From positions 1-61,404 of the forward strand of contig JAEUMP010000014.1 in the NCBI GenBank assembly GCA_016791445.1: a DNA stretch of 61,404 nt, written 5' to 3'. The translations under genes were made by a program, and so were the position numbers. Shown here one piece after another: positions 26,480 through 35,649 of this stretch. Every line of letters starts with the position of its first letter. The first letter of the stretch is position 1. The notes beneath the pieces are model-generated. The model did not search any database. It was not told the origin of the DNA and saw nothing but the letters and a program-made list of their open reading frames with translations. Source of the stretch: Hyphomonadaceae bacterium (GTDB lineage Bacteria > Pseudomonadota > Alphaproteobacteria > Caulobacterales > Aquidulcibacteraceae).

Positions 26480-26528
26480 GTTCCAAACATAGGAAGAGCG
26501 CGCCCGGGTGTCACCCGGCGCGTCCGCC

Positions 26529-27458
26529 TCAGACCCGCGGCGTGGACGTGCCGCGCGGCGCCTGCGCCTCGACGGTGAGCGCCTTCAGGCCCTCCACGAG
26601 ACCGGCGAGTCCCGACAGGTCCGCCGGCACGATGACCGTACGCTGCTGCGGGCTCGTGGCGAGCTGGCCGAACGCCTCGATGTATTTCTGGCCGAGGAAG
26701 TAGTTGATCGCCTGCACGTCGCCCTTGGCGATCGCTTCCGACACGGCGGCGGTCGCGGCGGCTTCGGCTTCGGCGGCGCGTTCGCGGGCTTCGGCGTCGC
26801 GGAAGGCGGCTTCGCGGCGGCCTTCGGCTTCAAGGATCGCGGCCTGCTTGGCGCCTTCGGCGCGCAGGATGGCGGCGGACTTGTCGCCTTCGGCTTCAAG
26901 AATCTGCGCGCGCCGTTCGCGTTCCGCCTTCATCTGCCGCGCCATCGCCTGCGTGAGATCGGCAGGCGGCGTCAGGTCCTTGATCTCGATGCGCGTGGCC
27001 TTCACGCCCCACGGGCTCGTCGCGTGATCGAGCACGGCCAGCAGTCGGGCGTTGATCGCATCGCGCTGCGAGAGCACTTCGTCGAGATCCATCGAACCCA
27101 CGACCGTGCGCAGGTTCGTCATCGACAGATTGAGGATGGCGAGATTGAGATTTTCGACCTCGTAGGCCGCCTTCGCGGAATCGATCACCTGGATGAACAC
27201 GACCGCGTCGCACGACACGATGGCGTTGTCCTTGGTGATGACCTCCTGGCGCGGCACATCGAGCACCGTCTCCATCATGGAAATCTTGCGCCCGACGCCG
27301 TCGACGAACGGGATCAGGAAGGCGATGCCCGGCTTGATCGTCTTGGTGTACCGGCCGAACCGCTCGACGGTCCATTGCCGGCCCTGCGGCACGAATTTGA
27401 TCGACGAAAAGCCGATCATGACCGCAAGGGCCGCGAAAATGCCGAACACGATATCCAT
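26529..27458 (-). CDS. SPFH/band-7 protein (stomatin/QmcA-like)
   Basis: The 309-residue protein has one N-terminal TM helix (about residues 2-20), then the SPFH domain ([47 protein letters not shown]). A long Glu/Ala-rich coiled coil follows (about 180-255, repeated AEAE blocks), and a short C-terminal segment with [15 protein letters not shown]. It should oligomerise into a large inner-membrane ring, with NfeD as partner. ATG 27456-27458 has GGAGG at 8-base spacing. A near-match to a CtrA half-site pair lies upstream but is not convincing. Confidence 0.93.
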   Translation of the reverse strand: MDIVFGIFAALAVMIGFSSIKFVPQGRQWTVERFGRYTKTIKPGIAFLIPFVDGVGRKISMMETVLDVPRQEVITKDNAIVSCDAVVFIQVIDSAKAAYEVENLNLAILNLSMTNLRTVVGSMDLDEVLSQRDAINARLLAVLDHATSPWGVKATRIEIKDLTPPADLTQAMARQMKAERERRAQILEAEGDKSAAILRAEGAKQAAILEAEGRREAAFRDAEARERAAEAEAAATAAVSEAIAKGDVQAINYFLGQKYIEAFGQLATSPQQRTVIVPADLSGLAGLVEGLKALTVEAQAPRGTSTPRV

Positions 27459-27552
27459 GGCGTGAGCCTCCACCTTCCCCCAACTCTTTGAGCCAGAAGA
27501 GGAAAAGAAGCGTTAGCTCACGCCTTAACGGCGAGTTTACGGCGCTGGTTTC

Positions 27553-28032
27553 TCAGAGCTGGCCGAGCAGGTAATCCGCACTCGACACCTTGAACTCGCC
27601 GCCCTGCTCCACGTTGAGCTCCTTCACCACGCCGTCCACAACGAGCATGGAATAGCGCTTCGAGCGCGCGCCCATGCCGAAACCGGACGCGTCCATGTCG
27701 AGGCCCAGCGCCTTGGCGAACGCCCCGTTGCCGTCGGCCAGCATGAGCATGTCATCGCCGACATTCTGGTCCTTGCCCCAGGCGCCCATGACGAAAGCGT
27801 CGTTCACGGAAGTGCAGGCGATCAGGTCCACGCCCTTGGCCTTGAACTCCGCCGCCTTGTCCCGGAAGCCCGGCAGGTGCTTGACCGAACACGTCGGCGT
27901 GAACGCGCCCGGCACCGCAAAGAGCGCCACCGTCTTGCCGGCGAAGACTTCCGCGCCCGTCATCGGCTTGGGACCATCTTTCGTGCCCGCCACGAAGGAG
28001 GCTTCCGGCAGCTTGTCTCCAACCTTGATCAT
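27553..28032 (-). CDS. Peroxiredoxin (Prx5-like)
   Basis: The 159-residue thiol peroxidase has the peroxidatic motif PGAFTPTCS (Cys48) with the conserved Pro and Thr, and the downstream WGKDQNVGDDMLMLADGNG typical of the Prx5/PMP20 group. It reduces hydroperoxides, probably using glutathione/glutaredoxin or thioredoxin. No fused glutaredoxin is present and no second resolving Cys is obvious, so it is probably a 1-Cys or atypical form. The start ATG at 28030-28032 lies 111 bases from the divergent yqgE-like gene, giving both genes a shared promoter region. Confidence 0.93.
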   Translation of the reverse strand: MIKVGDKLPEASFVAGTKDGPKPMTGAEVFAGKTVALFAVPGAFTPTCSVKHLPGFRDKAAEFKAKGVDLIACTSVNDAFVMGAWGKDQNVGDDMLMLADGNGAFAKALGLDMDASGFGMGARSKRYSMLVVDGVVKELNVEQGGEFKVSSADYLLGQL

Positions 28033-28143
28033 GTCGCGTCTCCTGAACCCGTGCGAGGTGAACCTTCGGAGGGGTACATAGTCCGCCCACCTGCGCCGTG
28101 TAAGCCCCTTGCGGAGCAATCCCCGCCCCGTCAGGTTGCGCCC

Positions 28144-28707
28144 ATGGACGGATCCCTGACCGGCAAACTCCTGATTGCCATGCCCGGCATCGGCGACCCG
28201 CGCTTCGAGAAGAGCGTGATCGTGATGTGCATGCACACGCCCGAGGCGGCGATGGGCCTCGTGATCAACAAGGTGAAGGAAGACCTCACCCTCGGCGACG
28301 TGCTCGAGCATCTGGGCGTGGAAGCCCCGGAACCCATCGCCGCGCGCGCGGTGCTGGAAGGCGGGCCGGTGAAGCCCGACCGCGGGTATGTGCTGCACAG
28401 CAACGACTTCGACGCCGGCGACGCGACGCAGTTCGTGACGCAGGACCTGTCGCTCACGGCCACGCGCGACGTGCTGGAAGCGCTGGGCGAGGACCGGCGG
28501 CCGCCGCAGTCCTATGTACTGGCGCTCGGCTATGCGGGCTGGGGCGCGGGCCAGCTGGAAAACGAGCTGCACGGCAATGTGTGGCTCATCGCCGATCTCG
28601 AACGCAGCATCGTGTTCGACGAGGCGCACGACAAGAAGTGGACGCGCGCCATTCGCAGCCTGGGCATCGATCCGAGCATGCTGACCGGCGACAGCGGTCG
28701 CGCTTGA
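28144..28707 (+). CDS. YqgE/AlgH family protein (DUF179)
   Basis: The 187-residue protein has the complete DUF179 pattern: LTGKLLIAMPGIGDPRFEKS at the start, MGLVINK, LEGGPVKPDRGYVLH, then GYAGWGAGQLENEL. The family is conserved in proteobacteria and often neighbours ruvX-like genes, but its biochemical role is not established. Here it stands alone, divergent from the peroxiredoxin gene and convergent with a lipoprotein gene 38 bases away. No signal peptide; cytoplasmic. Confidence 0.92.
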   Translation: MDGSLTGKLLIAMPGIGDPRFEKSVIVMCMHTPEAAMGLVINKVKEDLTLGDVLEHLGVEAPEPIAARAVLEGGPVKPDRGYVLHSNDFDAGDATQFVTQDLSLTATRDVLEALGEDRRPPQSYVLALGYAGWGAGQLENELHGNVWLIADLERSIVFDEAHDKKWTRAIRSLGIDPSMLTGDSGRA

Positions 28708-28745
28708 GCATGCGGCGCTTTCGCGGCTTCAGGTCTTGATCTGCT

Positions 28746-29822
28746 TCAAGCCTTGATCGGCGCAGGCGCGTTCGGGTTCAGCAGCGCCTTCATCTCCGAC
28801 CACGGAATCTTCACTTCGAAATTGCCGAGCGCATGCGGGCCGATGCTTTCCGGCGGGAACAGCACGACCAGCGCTTCCTCGGTGATCAGCCAATTCTTGG
28901 TCTTGGTCGCGGTATCGAGCACTTCGGGCGCGCGCAACTCGATACCCGGATCCATCGCGTTGAACTGCCGCCGCAGATCGCGCGAAACCCGCTGGGCGAG
29001 CCACGCCTTCCAGCGCGCCGGCGGCGCCGAGAAAACATCTTCCTCCTTCAGTGGTTCGCCCGTCGACATCACGACCGTCACGACCTTTTCGCCGTTGTTC
29101 GGGCGCGCGGCGGAAGCCGTCATGTCCATTGTCGTGAAGCGCACGCTGATGAGTTCCGGCCCGGCATAGGCGATGCGGTAGTCGACGAATTCGCTGGTCT
29201 GGTCCGTCAGGACGTACTGCGGTCGCTGTGTCATCAATTCGTTGAACCGGCGGATCTGCGGGCTATCCCCCTGCAAGCGCGGAAACCGGATTTCCTGCGT
29301 GATCGCCACCGGCGCGTATTCACCACCGCCGAGTTCTGCGGCGACCTCGGCCGCAATGGGCTGCGCCCGATTCAATTCGACCGCCTGGAAGGTATAGCCG
29401 CCCTTCTGCGTCACCGCAGAAGACGCCTGCTCGGCGCGCCGACGCAACGCGCCGGCGAGACAGCCCTCCTGCTCGGCGGTAAGCGGAATCTTGCCTTCGC
29501 CGATGCCGCACGAAACCCGCGTGGCCTGAAGCCACTCCGCCTGCCCATTGGCGAGCTGGCGCGCCGCGTCCAGCGGGATGGCGCCGGCGGCCTCCACCAG
29601 CCGCGACTTGACCTCGCCCACGAGGGGCGAAAGGTCGGGATCGCCGCAGAGGGCTTCGCCGAATGCGCCGCCGACGGAGCCGCAGGGGTCCGCCGCCGCT
29701 TCAACCACCGATGTGGGCGTCGCCTCGACCTCCGCCTTCTTGCCGCCACCCCTTTCGCCGCAGGCGGCCAGAGCCATCGTCAAAATCAGGGCTGTGCCGA
29801 TCACCCTGTTCCGGTAGCTCAT
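28746..29822 (-). CDS. Lipoprotein with LprI-like N-domain and DUF3298 C-domain
   Basis: The 358-residue precursor has a lipoprotein signal peptide ending ALAAC (Cys21). The next part (about 45-130) resembles the LprI/DUF1311 Cys-containing module (ALCGDPDLSPLV, then LQATRVSCG). The C-terminal half carries the DUF3298/RsiV-like pattern, ending EEALVVLFPPESIGPHALG, then VKIPWSEMKALL. DUF3298 domains occur in envelope proteins, including the lysozyme-binding anti-sigma factor RsiV, and LprI proteins are lysozyme inhibitors. A role in envelope protection is plausible but inferred. It is divergent from selO. Confidence 0.75.
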   Translation of the reverse strand: MSYRNRVIGTALILTMALAACGERGGGKKAEVEATPTSVVEAAADPCGSVGGAFGEALCGDPDLSPLVGEVKSRLVEAAGAIPLDAARQLANGQAEWLQATRVSCGIGEGKIPLTAEQEGCLAGALRRRAEQASSAVTQKGGYTFQAVELNRAQPIAAEVAAELGGGEYAPVAITQEIRFPRLQGDSPQIRRFNELMTQRPQYVLTDQTSEFVDYRIAYAGPELISVRFTTMDMTASAARPNNGEKVVTVVMSTGEPLKEEDVFSAPPARWKAWLAQRVSRDLRRQFNAMDPGIELRAPEVLDTATKTKNWLITEEALVVLFPPESIGPHALGNFEVKIPWSEMKALLNPNAPAPIKA

Positions 29823-29907
29823 TGCGCACGCCATCTGTCGTCCTCTTCATCCCCCGGCGCTGCCGGCCGGTTCGGGTGAACCCCTCTCCAAGGAATACGT
29901 CAACGTC

Positions 29908-31362
29908 ATGGCTGCCGGAACCACCTATCGACCCGACCCTGCATTCGCCGGCCTCGGGCCCGAATTCGCAGATCCGGTCGCGCCCGCGGCGTTCCCAGAG
30001 GCGCGGCTGCGCTGGCGAAACGACCGTCACGCGGCGCAGATCGGACTTGGCGGGCTCACTCCCGGCGCCTTCGAGGCTCACTTCGCGCGCTTTGAGCCGC
30101 TGCCCGACAATCAGCCCGGTCCGCTCGCGATTCGCTATCACGGCCACCAGTTCCGCACCTACAACCCCGATATCGGCGACGGCCGCGGCTTCCTGTTTGC
30201 GCAGGTGCGCGATGACCGTGACCGCCTGCTCGATCTGGCGACCAAGGGGTCCGGCCAGACGCCCTATTCGCGCTTCGGCGACGGTCGGCTGACGCTGAAG
30301 GGCGCGGTGCGTGAAATCCTCGCGGCGGAAATGCTCGAGGCGCAGGGCGTCTATACGTCCAAGGCTTTCGCGGTGTTCGAGACGGGCGAGAAACTGCAGC
30401 GCAACGATGAGCCCTCGCCCACCCGCAGCGCCGTGCTGACCCGTCTCGGGCACAGCCACATCCGTATCGGCGTCTTCCAGCGCCACGCCTATCACGAGCG
30501 CGCGGATCTCCTCGCGCGCCTCGTCGATCACTGCGCGACCTGCTACTACCCCGATCTCCTCGCACTCGACGGCGAGGAGCGCGCGGCGGGCCTGCTCACT
30601 CACGTCACTGTCGCCAACGCTGCGCTGGCGGCCAGCTGGATGGCGGCGGGTTTCGTGCACGGCGTCCTGAACACCGACAACATGAACATCACGGGCGAGA
30701 GTTTCGACTACGGTCCCTGGCGCTTCCTGCCGGTCAGCGACCCGAACTTCACCGCCGCCTATTTCGACGAACGCGGGCTCTACGCTTTCGGGCGCCAGCC
30801 GCAGGCCGCCGGCTGGAACTGCGCGCAGCTCGCGGGCGCGCTAGTCAGCCTCTGCCCGCAGGAGAAGCTCGAAACGTCCCTGCAAGCGTTCGCCCCGGCT
30901 TACCGCACCGCGCTGCGCGACCGCACCTTCGCCCGCCTCGGCCTTGCGACAGGCAAGATGGAAACCGATCTGGACTTTCTCACCGAGCTTTTCCGCTGGA
31001 TGACAGACTCCCAGGTTTCATGGCCGCAGTTCTTTCATGACTGGTTTTGCGCGAACCCTGCTCGCGCTGCAGAAAGTCCGGAACGCGTGCGCTATGAGAG
31101 CAGCGATTTCGCCGCAACGCGCGCGGGCCTTCTCGACCGGACGCCGGTGCAGCCAGAGAGGCTCGCGCATCCGTACTTTCAGGCGCCGCTCCCGGCCACG
31201 CTTCTGATCGAGGACGTGGAGGCGGTGTGGGCGCCTATCGCGGACGCTGACGACTGGACGGCGTTCGAGACCAAGATCGCCTCCATCGACGGCTTCCGGG
31301 ACGCGCTCCAATTGCCGCAGGTATGGGAACGCAACCTTCCAACGCCGGGGGCAGTGGTCTAG
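29908..31362 (+). CDS. selO: SelO-type protein AMPylase (YdiU family)
   Basis: The 484-residue protein is a SelO pseudokinase. The nucleotide-binding segment is TKGSGQTPYSRFGDGRLTLK, followed by AVREILAAEMLEAQGV and the metal-binding region HGVLNTDNMNITGESFDYGP. SelO transfers AMP to Ser/Thr/Tyr residues of proteins, including redox proteins, under oxidative stress. The bacterial form has no selenocysteine. Length is normal for the family. It is monocistronic, 85 bases from the divergent lipoprotein start; a phoX gene follows 60 bases downstream on the same strand. Confidence 0.95.
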   Translation: MAAGTTYRPDPAFAGLGPEFADPVAPAAFPEARLRWRNDRHAAQIGLGGLTPGAFEAHFARFEPLPDNQPGPLAIRYHGHQFRTYNPDIGDGRGFLFAQVRDDRDRLLDLATKGSGQTPYSRFGDGRLTLKGAVREILAAEMLEAQGVYTSKAFAVFETGEKLQRNDEPSPTRSAVLTRLGHSHIRIGVFQRHAYHERADLLARLVDHCATCYYPDLLALDGEERAAGLLTHVTVANAALAASWMAAGFVHGVLNTDNMNITGESFDYGPWRFLPVSDPNFTAAYFDERGLYAFGRQPQAAGWNCAQLAGALVSLCPQEKLETSLQAFAPAYRTALRDRTFARLGLATGKMETDLDFLTELFRWMTDSQVSWPQFFHDWFCANPARAAESPERVRYESSDFAATRAGLLDRTPVQPERLAHPYFQAPLPATLLIEDVEAVWAPIADADDWTAFETKIASIDGFRDALQLPQVWERNLPTPGAVV

Positions 31363-31422
31363 GCGTCATCGCGATGTCACCGACGACGCCTATGCGTCGA
31401 AGACCGCAACCGGGAGAAGGCG

Positions 31423-33507
31423 ATGGCTGACGACGGCGCACACAACCCCGGCGCTCCCGCGCCGCACCTTCGCGACCTGATCCAGGCGCGCCTCACCCGC
31501 CGCGCAGTGCTGGGCGCTGCAGCGGCGGCGCCATTGCTCTCCCTGATCGACACGGCCGCAGAGGCCGCGCTTCCCGTCGGCGCGCCGCCGACCTTCGCCT
31601 CCGTCGCCGCGACCAAGGCCGATACGGTGACCGTGCCGGACGGCTACGAGGTGCGCACGCTCATCGGCTGGGGCGACGCGCTCTTTGACGGCATGGCCCC
31701 CTTCAATCCCGACACGCTCACGCGGGCGGAACAGGAAAAGCGCTTCGGCCAGAACAACGACATGCTCGCGCTGTTCCCGGCGCAGTATGCGTTCCCGTGG
31801 CCGCGCAACCAGAAGCGGCATCTGCTCTGCTCCAACCACGAATATGTCGAGCCGGCGCTGATGTTCCCGAGTGTGGCGGCGCCGGACGCCTTCACTGCCG
31901 AACAGGGCGCGGCGATGTACGCGGCCATGGGCCTCGGCGTCGTGCAGGTGGAAATGACCGACGACGGCGCATGGCGCATCGTGCGCGAGGCGACGCCGGG
32001 ATCCGGACTGAACCGGCGCGTCACGCCGTTCACGCCCGTGCGGATCGAAGGACCCGCTGCAAACCATCCCTGGATCGCTGCCGCCGCTGCGCACATGAAC
32101 GCCGCCGAACCGGGTACGCCAGCGGGAGAGATCGCGTGCGGCACGTTCGCGAACTGCGCCGGCGGCGTGACGCCGTGGGGCACCTATCTCTCCGCCGAAG
32201 AGAACATCAACTACTACTTCTCCAACTCCAATCCGCAGTCCGATGTGCTGAAGGCCGCACTCGCAGACGGCGCGTATGAAAAGGACGCCAAGAGCTACGG
32301 CTATTCCGCCAAGGCGCCGCGCACCGTGCCCGCCGCCCCTGCGCAATACGATCTCGCGAAGAACCCGACCGGCCCTGCGCTCTACGCGTGGACCATCGAA
32401 CTCGACCCCTATGACCCGACCTGGACGCCGCGCAAGCGCACCGCGCTCGGCCGCCGCAAGGCTGAATGCGCCACCACGGCGCTCACGAAAGACGGACGCG
32501 TCGCGGTCTACTCCGGCGACGATGAAGCCAACGAGTTCGTCTACAAGTTCGTCACGCGTCGTCGCTTCAATCCCGCCTACCGCACCGCCAACCGCGATCT
32601 GCTGAATGAAGGCGTCCTGCATGTGGCGCGCCTCGAAGAGGACGGAACCGGCGCGTGGATCCCGGTGACACTGACGGCGGCGAACCGCGCGGCGCGCGCG
32701 AAGGGTTACGCGCCGCTTTTCCGCGACAATGGCGACCTCATGATCCGCGCACGCGAAGCCGCCCGCCTCCTCGGCGCCACGCCGATGGATCGGCCTGAAG
32801 ACGTCGAGGCGGTGCTGGACGACAACTGGCGCGGTCTCGGCCCGGTGCTCGTGGTGTGCACCAAGAATACAACCGACGAACCGGCCCGCCCCGGCAATCC
32901 GCGGCGCGTCGATCCCGAACGCCCCGACGCCAATCCCGGCAACGCGACGGGGCACATCCTGCGGATCGACGAGGCCAACAACGATTGCGGCGCACGCCGC
33001 TTCAAGTGGGATGTCTTCGCGATCGGCGGCGATCCGGCGTCCGAAACAGGCGTCGTCCAGGGCCAGGGTGGCACGCGCTATCTGGTCTCCACGAAACTGG
33101 GAGACCGCGAAACGACGAGCGGTGCGCGTTTCGCCTGCCCGGACAACATCTGCTTCGACACCTCGCTCAATGTGTGGATCACGACGGACGGCAACGATCA
33201 GGTTTTTGCCGACAGCAATGACTGCGTGCTCGTCACGCCGCTCGCCTCCACAGGTCCGCGCCCTATGAAGCGTTTCCTCGTCGGTCCCGTCGGCTCGGAA
33301 ATCTGCGGTCCGATGTTGTCGCCAGACGAAACAGCCTTCTTCTGCGCAATCCAGCACCCCGGAGACGCCGATACCGATGGCGTCGGCATCCGCACATTGC
33401 GCTGGCGGCGCGGCGAGAAACCGCCCTCCACATTCCCGGACGGCGGCTGGCCGCGTTCGGCGGTCGTCTATGTGACGAAGAAGGACGGCGGAAAGGTCGG
33501 GAGCTAG
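31423..33507 (+). CDS. PhoX-family alkaline phosphatase / DUF839 protein
   Basis: The 694-residue protein has a twin-arginine signal (RLTRRAVLGAAAAAPLL, Arg26-Arg27) and the PhoX beta-propeller pattern: LLCSNHEYVEPALMFP, GGVTPWGTYLSAEEN, then CPDNICFDTSLNVWITTDG and EICGPMLSPDETAFF. PhoX enzymes are calcium/iron-dependent phosphomonoesterases exported folded by Tat. The metal-ligating Glu and Asp clusters appear intact. No pho box was recognised in the 60 bases before it. The stop shares CTAG with the convergent RyR-domain gene. Confidence 0.92.
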   Translation: MADDGAHNPGAPAPHLRDLIQARLTRRAVLGAAAAAPLLSLIDTAAEAALPVGAPPTFASVAATKADTVTVPDGYEVRTLIGWGDALFDGMAPFNPDTLTRAEQEKRFGQNNDMLALFPAQYAFPWPRNQKRHLLCSNHEYVEPALMFPSVAAPDAFTAEQGAAMYAAMGLGVVQVEMTDDGAWRIVREATPGSGLNRRVTPFTPVRIEGPAANHPWIAAAAAHMNAAEPGTPAGEIACGTFANCAGGVTPWGTYLSAEENINYYFSNSNPQSDVLKAALADGAYEKDAKSYGYSAKAPRTVPAAPAQYDLAKNPTGPALYAWTIELDPYDPTWTPRKRTALGRRKAECATTALTKDGRVAVYSGDDEANEFVYKFVTRRRFNPAYRTANRDLLNEGVLHVARLEEDGTGAWIPVTLTAANRAARAKGYAPLFRDNGDLMIRAREAARLLGATPMDRPEDVEAVLDDNWRGLGPVLVVCTKNTTDEPARPGNPRRVDPERPDANPGNATGHILRIDEANNDCGARRFKWDVFAIGGDPASETGVVQGQGGTRYLVSTKLGDRETTSGARFACPDNICFDTSLNVWITTDGNDQVFADSNDCVLVTPLASTGPRPMKRFLVGPVGSEICGPMLSPDETAFFCAIQHPGDADTDGVGIRTLRWRRGEKPPSTFPDGGWPRSAVVYVTKKDGGKVGS

Positions 33508-35339
33508 CGCCGGACGAAGCCGTCGGGATGCAGTGCGCGCGCGACCTTGGCGGCTGCGCGCACCTGGTCTGTGTCGCGCGAGCGCAATTCGTCGTTGAGT
33601 TCGGACCACGGCGTGATGTTGTCGTGGGTCATCAGCTTGTTGTTGCGCGCGCCGGGGCGCCACCCTGACAGGAGCCTTTCCGCCATCCAGCGCCCGTGCT
33701 CGATCTCGGAGAGCCGGTCGAGCATGTCCTGCGGAATGACGGGATGCACTTCGCCGCCGCGCGACGGCGCCGGCCGCCATCCCGCGTCCCACAGCTTCAC
33801 GAGCGCGGCGTCGGAGACGGCCCGGTTGGCGTTTCGATAGGTCTCCGCCACATCGTCCCAACCGCGCTTCACCGCTTCGAGTTCGCGCATGTCGACATCG
33901 CGTCGCATCATGTTCTTCTCGTAGAGCCGGTGCGCGATGGCCGCGCCCTTGTCGAGAATGCCTTCCACGACGAGCGCACGCGTGGCGACCGCCTCCACGG
34001 CGCCGAAGGCCTGGATATAGGCGTCGAGAACGTCCGGCGTGCGGTCGCCATCGGCGAACTGCCGCGAGAACTCCGACTGCGTGACCTCCTTCATGTAGAT
34101 TGGCGCAAGGCACAACCCCCGGCTGTTCGCCGTGCGCAGGAGGCCGAGCGCGAGCTGGATGTTCTGTGCATCCGACCCCGTCGACACGACGGTGGCGCAC
34201 ACCGGCCCGCGCGACGCCTCGAGACCTTCCAGATACTCCCCGTCGAGCGCGCGGCGCGTCCAGTCCAGCGCCACGAACTCGATGTCGGCGCGCCAGATCG
34301 CGTGTGCGCTCGCCTGCGGATAGCGCGCCACAAATCGCGCGCGGGCGCCTTCGGCGTCGGGCGCGACGACGGTGACCCGCGGCGCGCCGAAGCGCGCCGA
34401 CCAGAGGCTCATCAGCACGCGCAGCGCCACCGCCTCCGCCGTCGCGTCGAAGCCAAACACGACGATGTGCAATCGCTCGCGCTGCTGTCGTTCCGCGAGA
34501 TCGAGAATGTCGGGCGCATAGGTGACGACGAGCGTGCGCGCGGCGATTTCATCAAGCGAGAAGGGTCGCGGATCGATGACGCCGCGCGACTTCGACTTGC
34601 GACTGACCGGCCCCTTCTCCCGCTCCGCCAGCATGCGCATTTCGCGCGCCTCCATGAGCAGAAGCGGAGACCCGATCGCCACGTGCGCCGCCAGCCGTCG
34701 CGAATGGCGGATCGGCAGCACCCGCAATGTCGCCTCGACGCGGAGATTTTCCGTGTCGTCTTCGCTGAGCGTCACGACATGCGCCGCCGTCTGCGCGCGC
34801 GCGGATTTCAGGGCGTCTACATGCGCGGCGTCGCCCTCGATGAGGATCACCCCCGTCTGTCGCAGCGACCAGGCGGTCTCCGGCACAAGCCCCCGCGCAA
34901 TCAGCACCACCGCATCGCCCGCGCTGCGGCAGGACCGCGCGAGCGCCAGCGCCGCCACGCTCTCTCCCGCGATCACCACATGACGCGACGCGCCCATCAT
35001 GAAGAGACGCGCGACCGATCGACCGACGGCGCCGGAAAACCCGAACAGCAGTCCGACCACCGTCAGCAGAAGGCCCGCGAACCGGGCGATCTCGAGACTG
35101 AGCGTCGGGTCGCTCGCCGCGCGTTCATAACCGCCAGCCATCGTGAGTGCGCCGATCGTCTGGTAGATCGCATCGGTGAACGGCAGATCCTGCGCGCGCC
35201 AGCCGGCAAGCCCGAAGGCGGCCCAGGAAAGCGCAAGCACCAGGATGATCGCCCACTTCACAAGCGGCTTTCGCTGGTGCGCGAGCTTGGTGAAGCCCGC
35301 CGCACGCATGGCCCAGAAGTCGCCGTAGCGCGACGCCAT
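33504..35339 (-). CDS. Two-TM pore-like protein with RCK/TrkA-N domains and a C-terminal RyR domain
   Basis: The 611-residue protein has TM1 (about residues 26-47), a pore-helix-like segment (54-72) and TM2 (84-106). A Rossmann RCK domain starts at about 120 (HVVIAGESVAALALARS), and a second Rossmann unit sits at about 290-450 (LHIVVFGFDATAEAVALRV). The C-terminal RyR domain (about 537-601) has EIEHGRWMAERLLSGWRPG and ITPWSELND. Layout is that of a potassium-channel-like protein, but the filter position reads MAGGYE rather than TVGYGD, so potassium selectivity is doubtful. RyR domains in bacteria are predicted nucleotide-ligand sensors. GGGAG lies 8 bases before the chosen ATG. It overlaps phoX by 4 bases at the stops. 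Confidence 0.82.
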   Translation of the reverse strand: MASRYGDFWAMRAAGFTKLAHQRKPLVKWAIILVLALSWAAFGLAGWRAQDLPFTDAIYQTIGALTMAGGYERAASDPTLSLEIARFAGLLLTVVGLLFGFSGAVGRSVARLFMMGASRHVVIAGESVAALALARSCRSAGDAVVLIARGLVPETAWSLRQTGVILIEGDAAHVDALKSARAQTAAHVVTLSEDDTENLRVEATLRVLPIRHSRRLAAHVAIGSPLLLMEAREMRMLAEREKGPVSRKSKSRGVIDPRPFSLDEIAARTLVVTYAPDILDLAERQQRERLHIVVFGFDATAEAVALRVLMSLWSARFGAPRVTVVAPDAEGARARFVARYPQASAHAIWRADIEFVALDWTRRALDGEYLEGLEASRGPVCATVVSTGSDAQNIQLALGLLRTANSRGLCLAPIYMKEVTQSEFSRQFADGDRTPDVLDAYIQAFGAVEAVATRALVVEGILDKGAAIAHRLYEKNMMRRDVDMRELEAVKRGWDDVAETYRNANRAVSDAALVKLWDAGWRPAPSRGGEVHPVIPQDMLDRLSEIEHGRWMAERLLSGWRPGARNNKLMTHDNITPWSELNDELRSRDTDQVRAAAKVARALHPDGFVRR

Positions 35340-35487
35340 GTCGATACTCCCTGAGCGCCCGGCTCCCCGTCGGACTTCCCTCGGACGCGACCCGAACCTT
35401 GCGCGCTTGACGGATGCTGACAAGCCCTGCACGTCTTGACGCAGAGCTGGGTGGGCCTTGCTCCCGATGAAGAGAGATGGGTCGCGG

Positions 35488-35564
35488 TGGCGGCGCCGGA
35501 GGGAGTCGAACCCCCGACCTTCTCCTTAGGACGGAGCAGCTCTATCCAGCTGAGCTACGGCGCC
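35488..35564 (-). tRNA. tRNA-Arg (anticodon CCT)
   Basis: A 77-base cloverleaf on the minus strand. The acceptor GGCGCCG pairs with CGGCGCC, and the discriminator G is followed by an encoded CCA (35488-35490). The D arm is GCTC/GAGC, the anticodon loop GTCCTAA gives CCT (decodes AGG), and the T arm contains GGTTCGACTCC. All stems pair. Confidence 0.96.
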
Positions 35565-35649
35565 GAGGGCGGACTTATGGCCGCTTCTGCGGCCCGCGTC
35601 GATATTGGTGAGGCGCCGTGCGGCGCGTGAGGGCTGGGTGGAGGTACGG

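Noticed and set aside
27525-27539. CtrA-like site (TTAA-N7-TTTA) upstream of the SPFH gene
   Set aside because: One half-site is mismatched, the flanking base preference is not met, and a single occurrence is weak evidence.
31390-34200. Long minus-strand frame across phoX
   Set aside because: It overlaps phoX entirely in antisense and shows no domain-like sequence.
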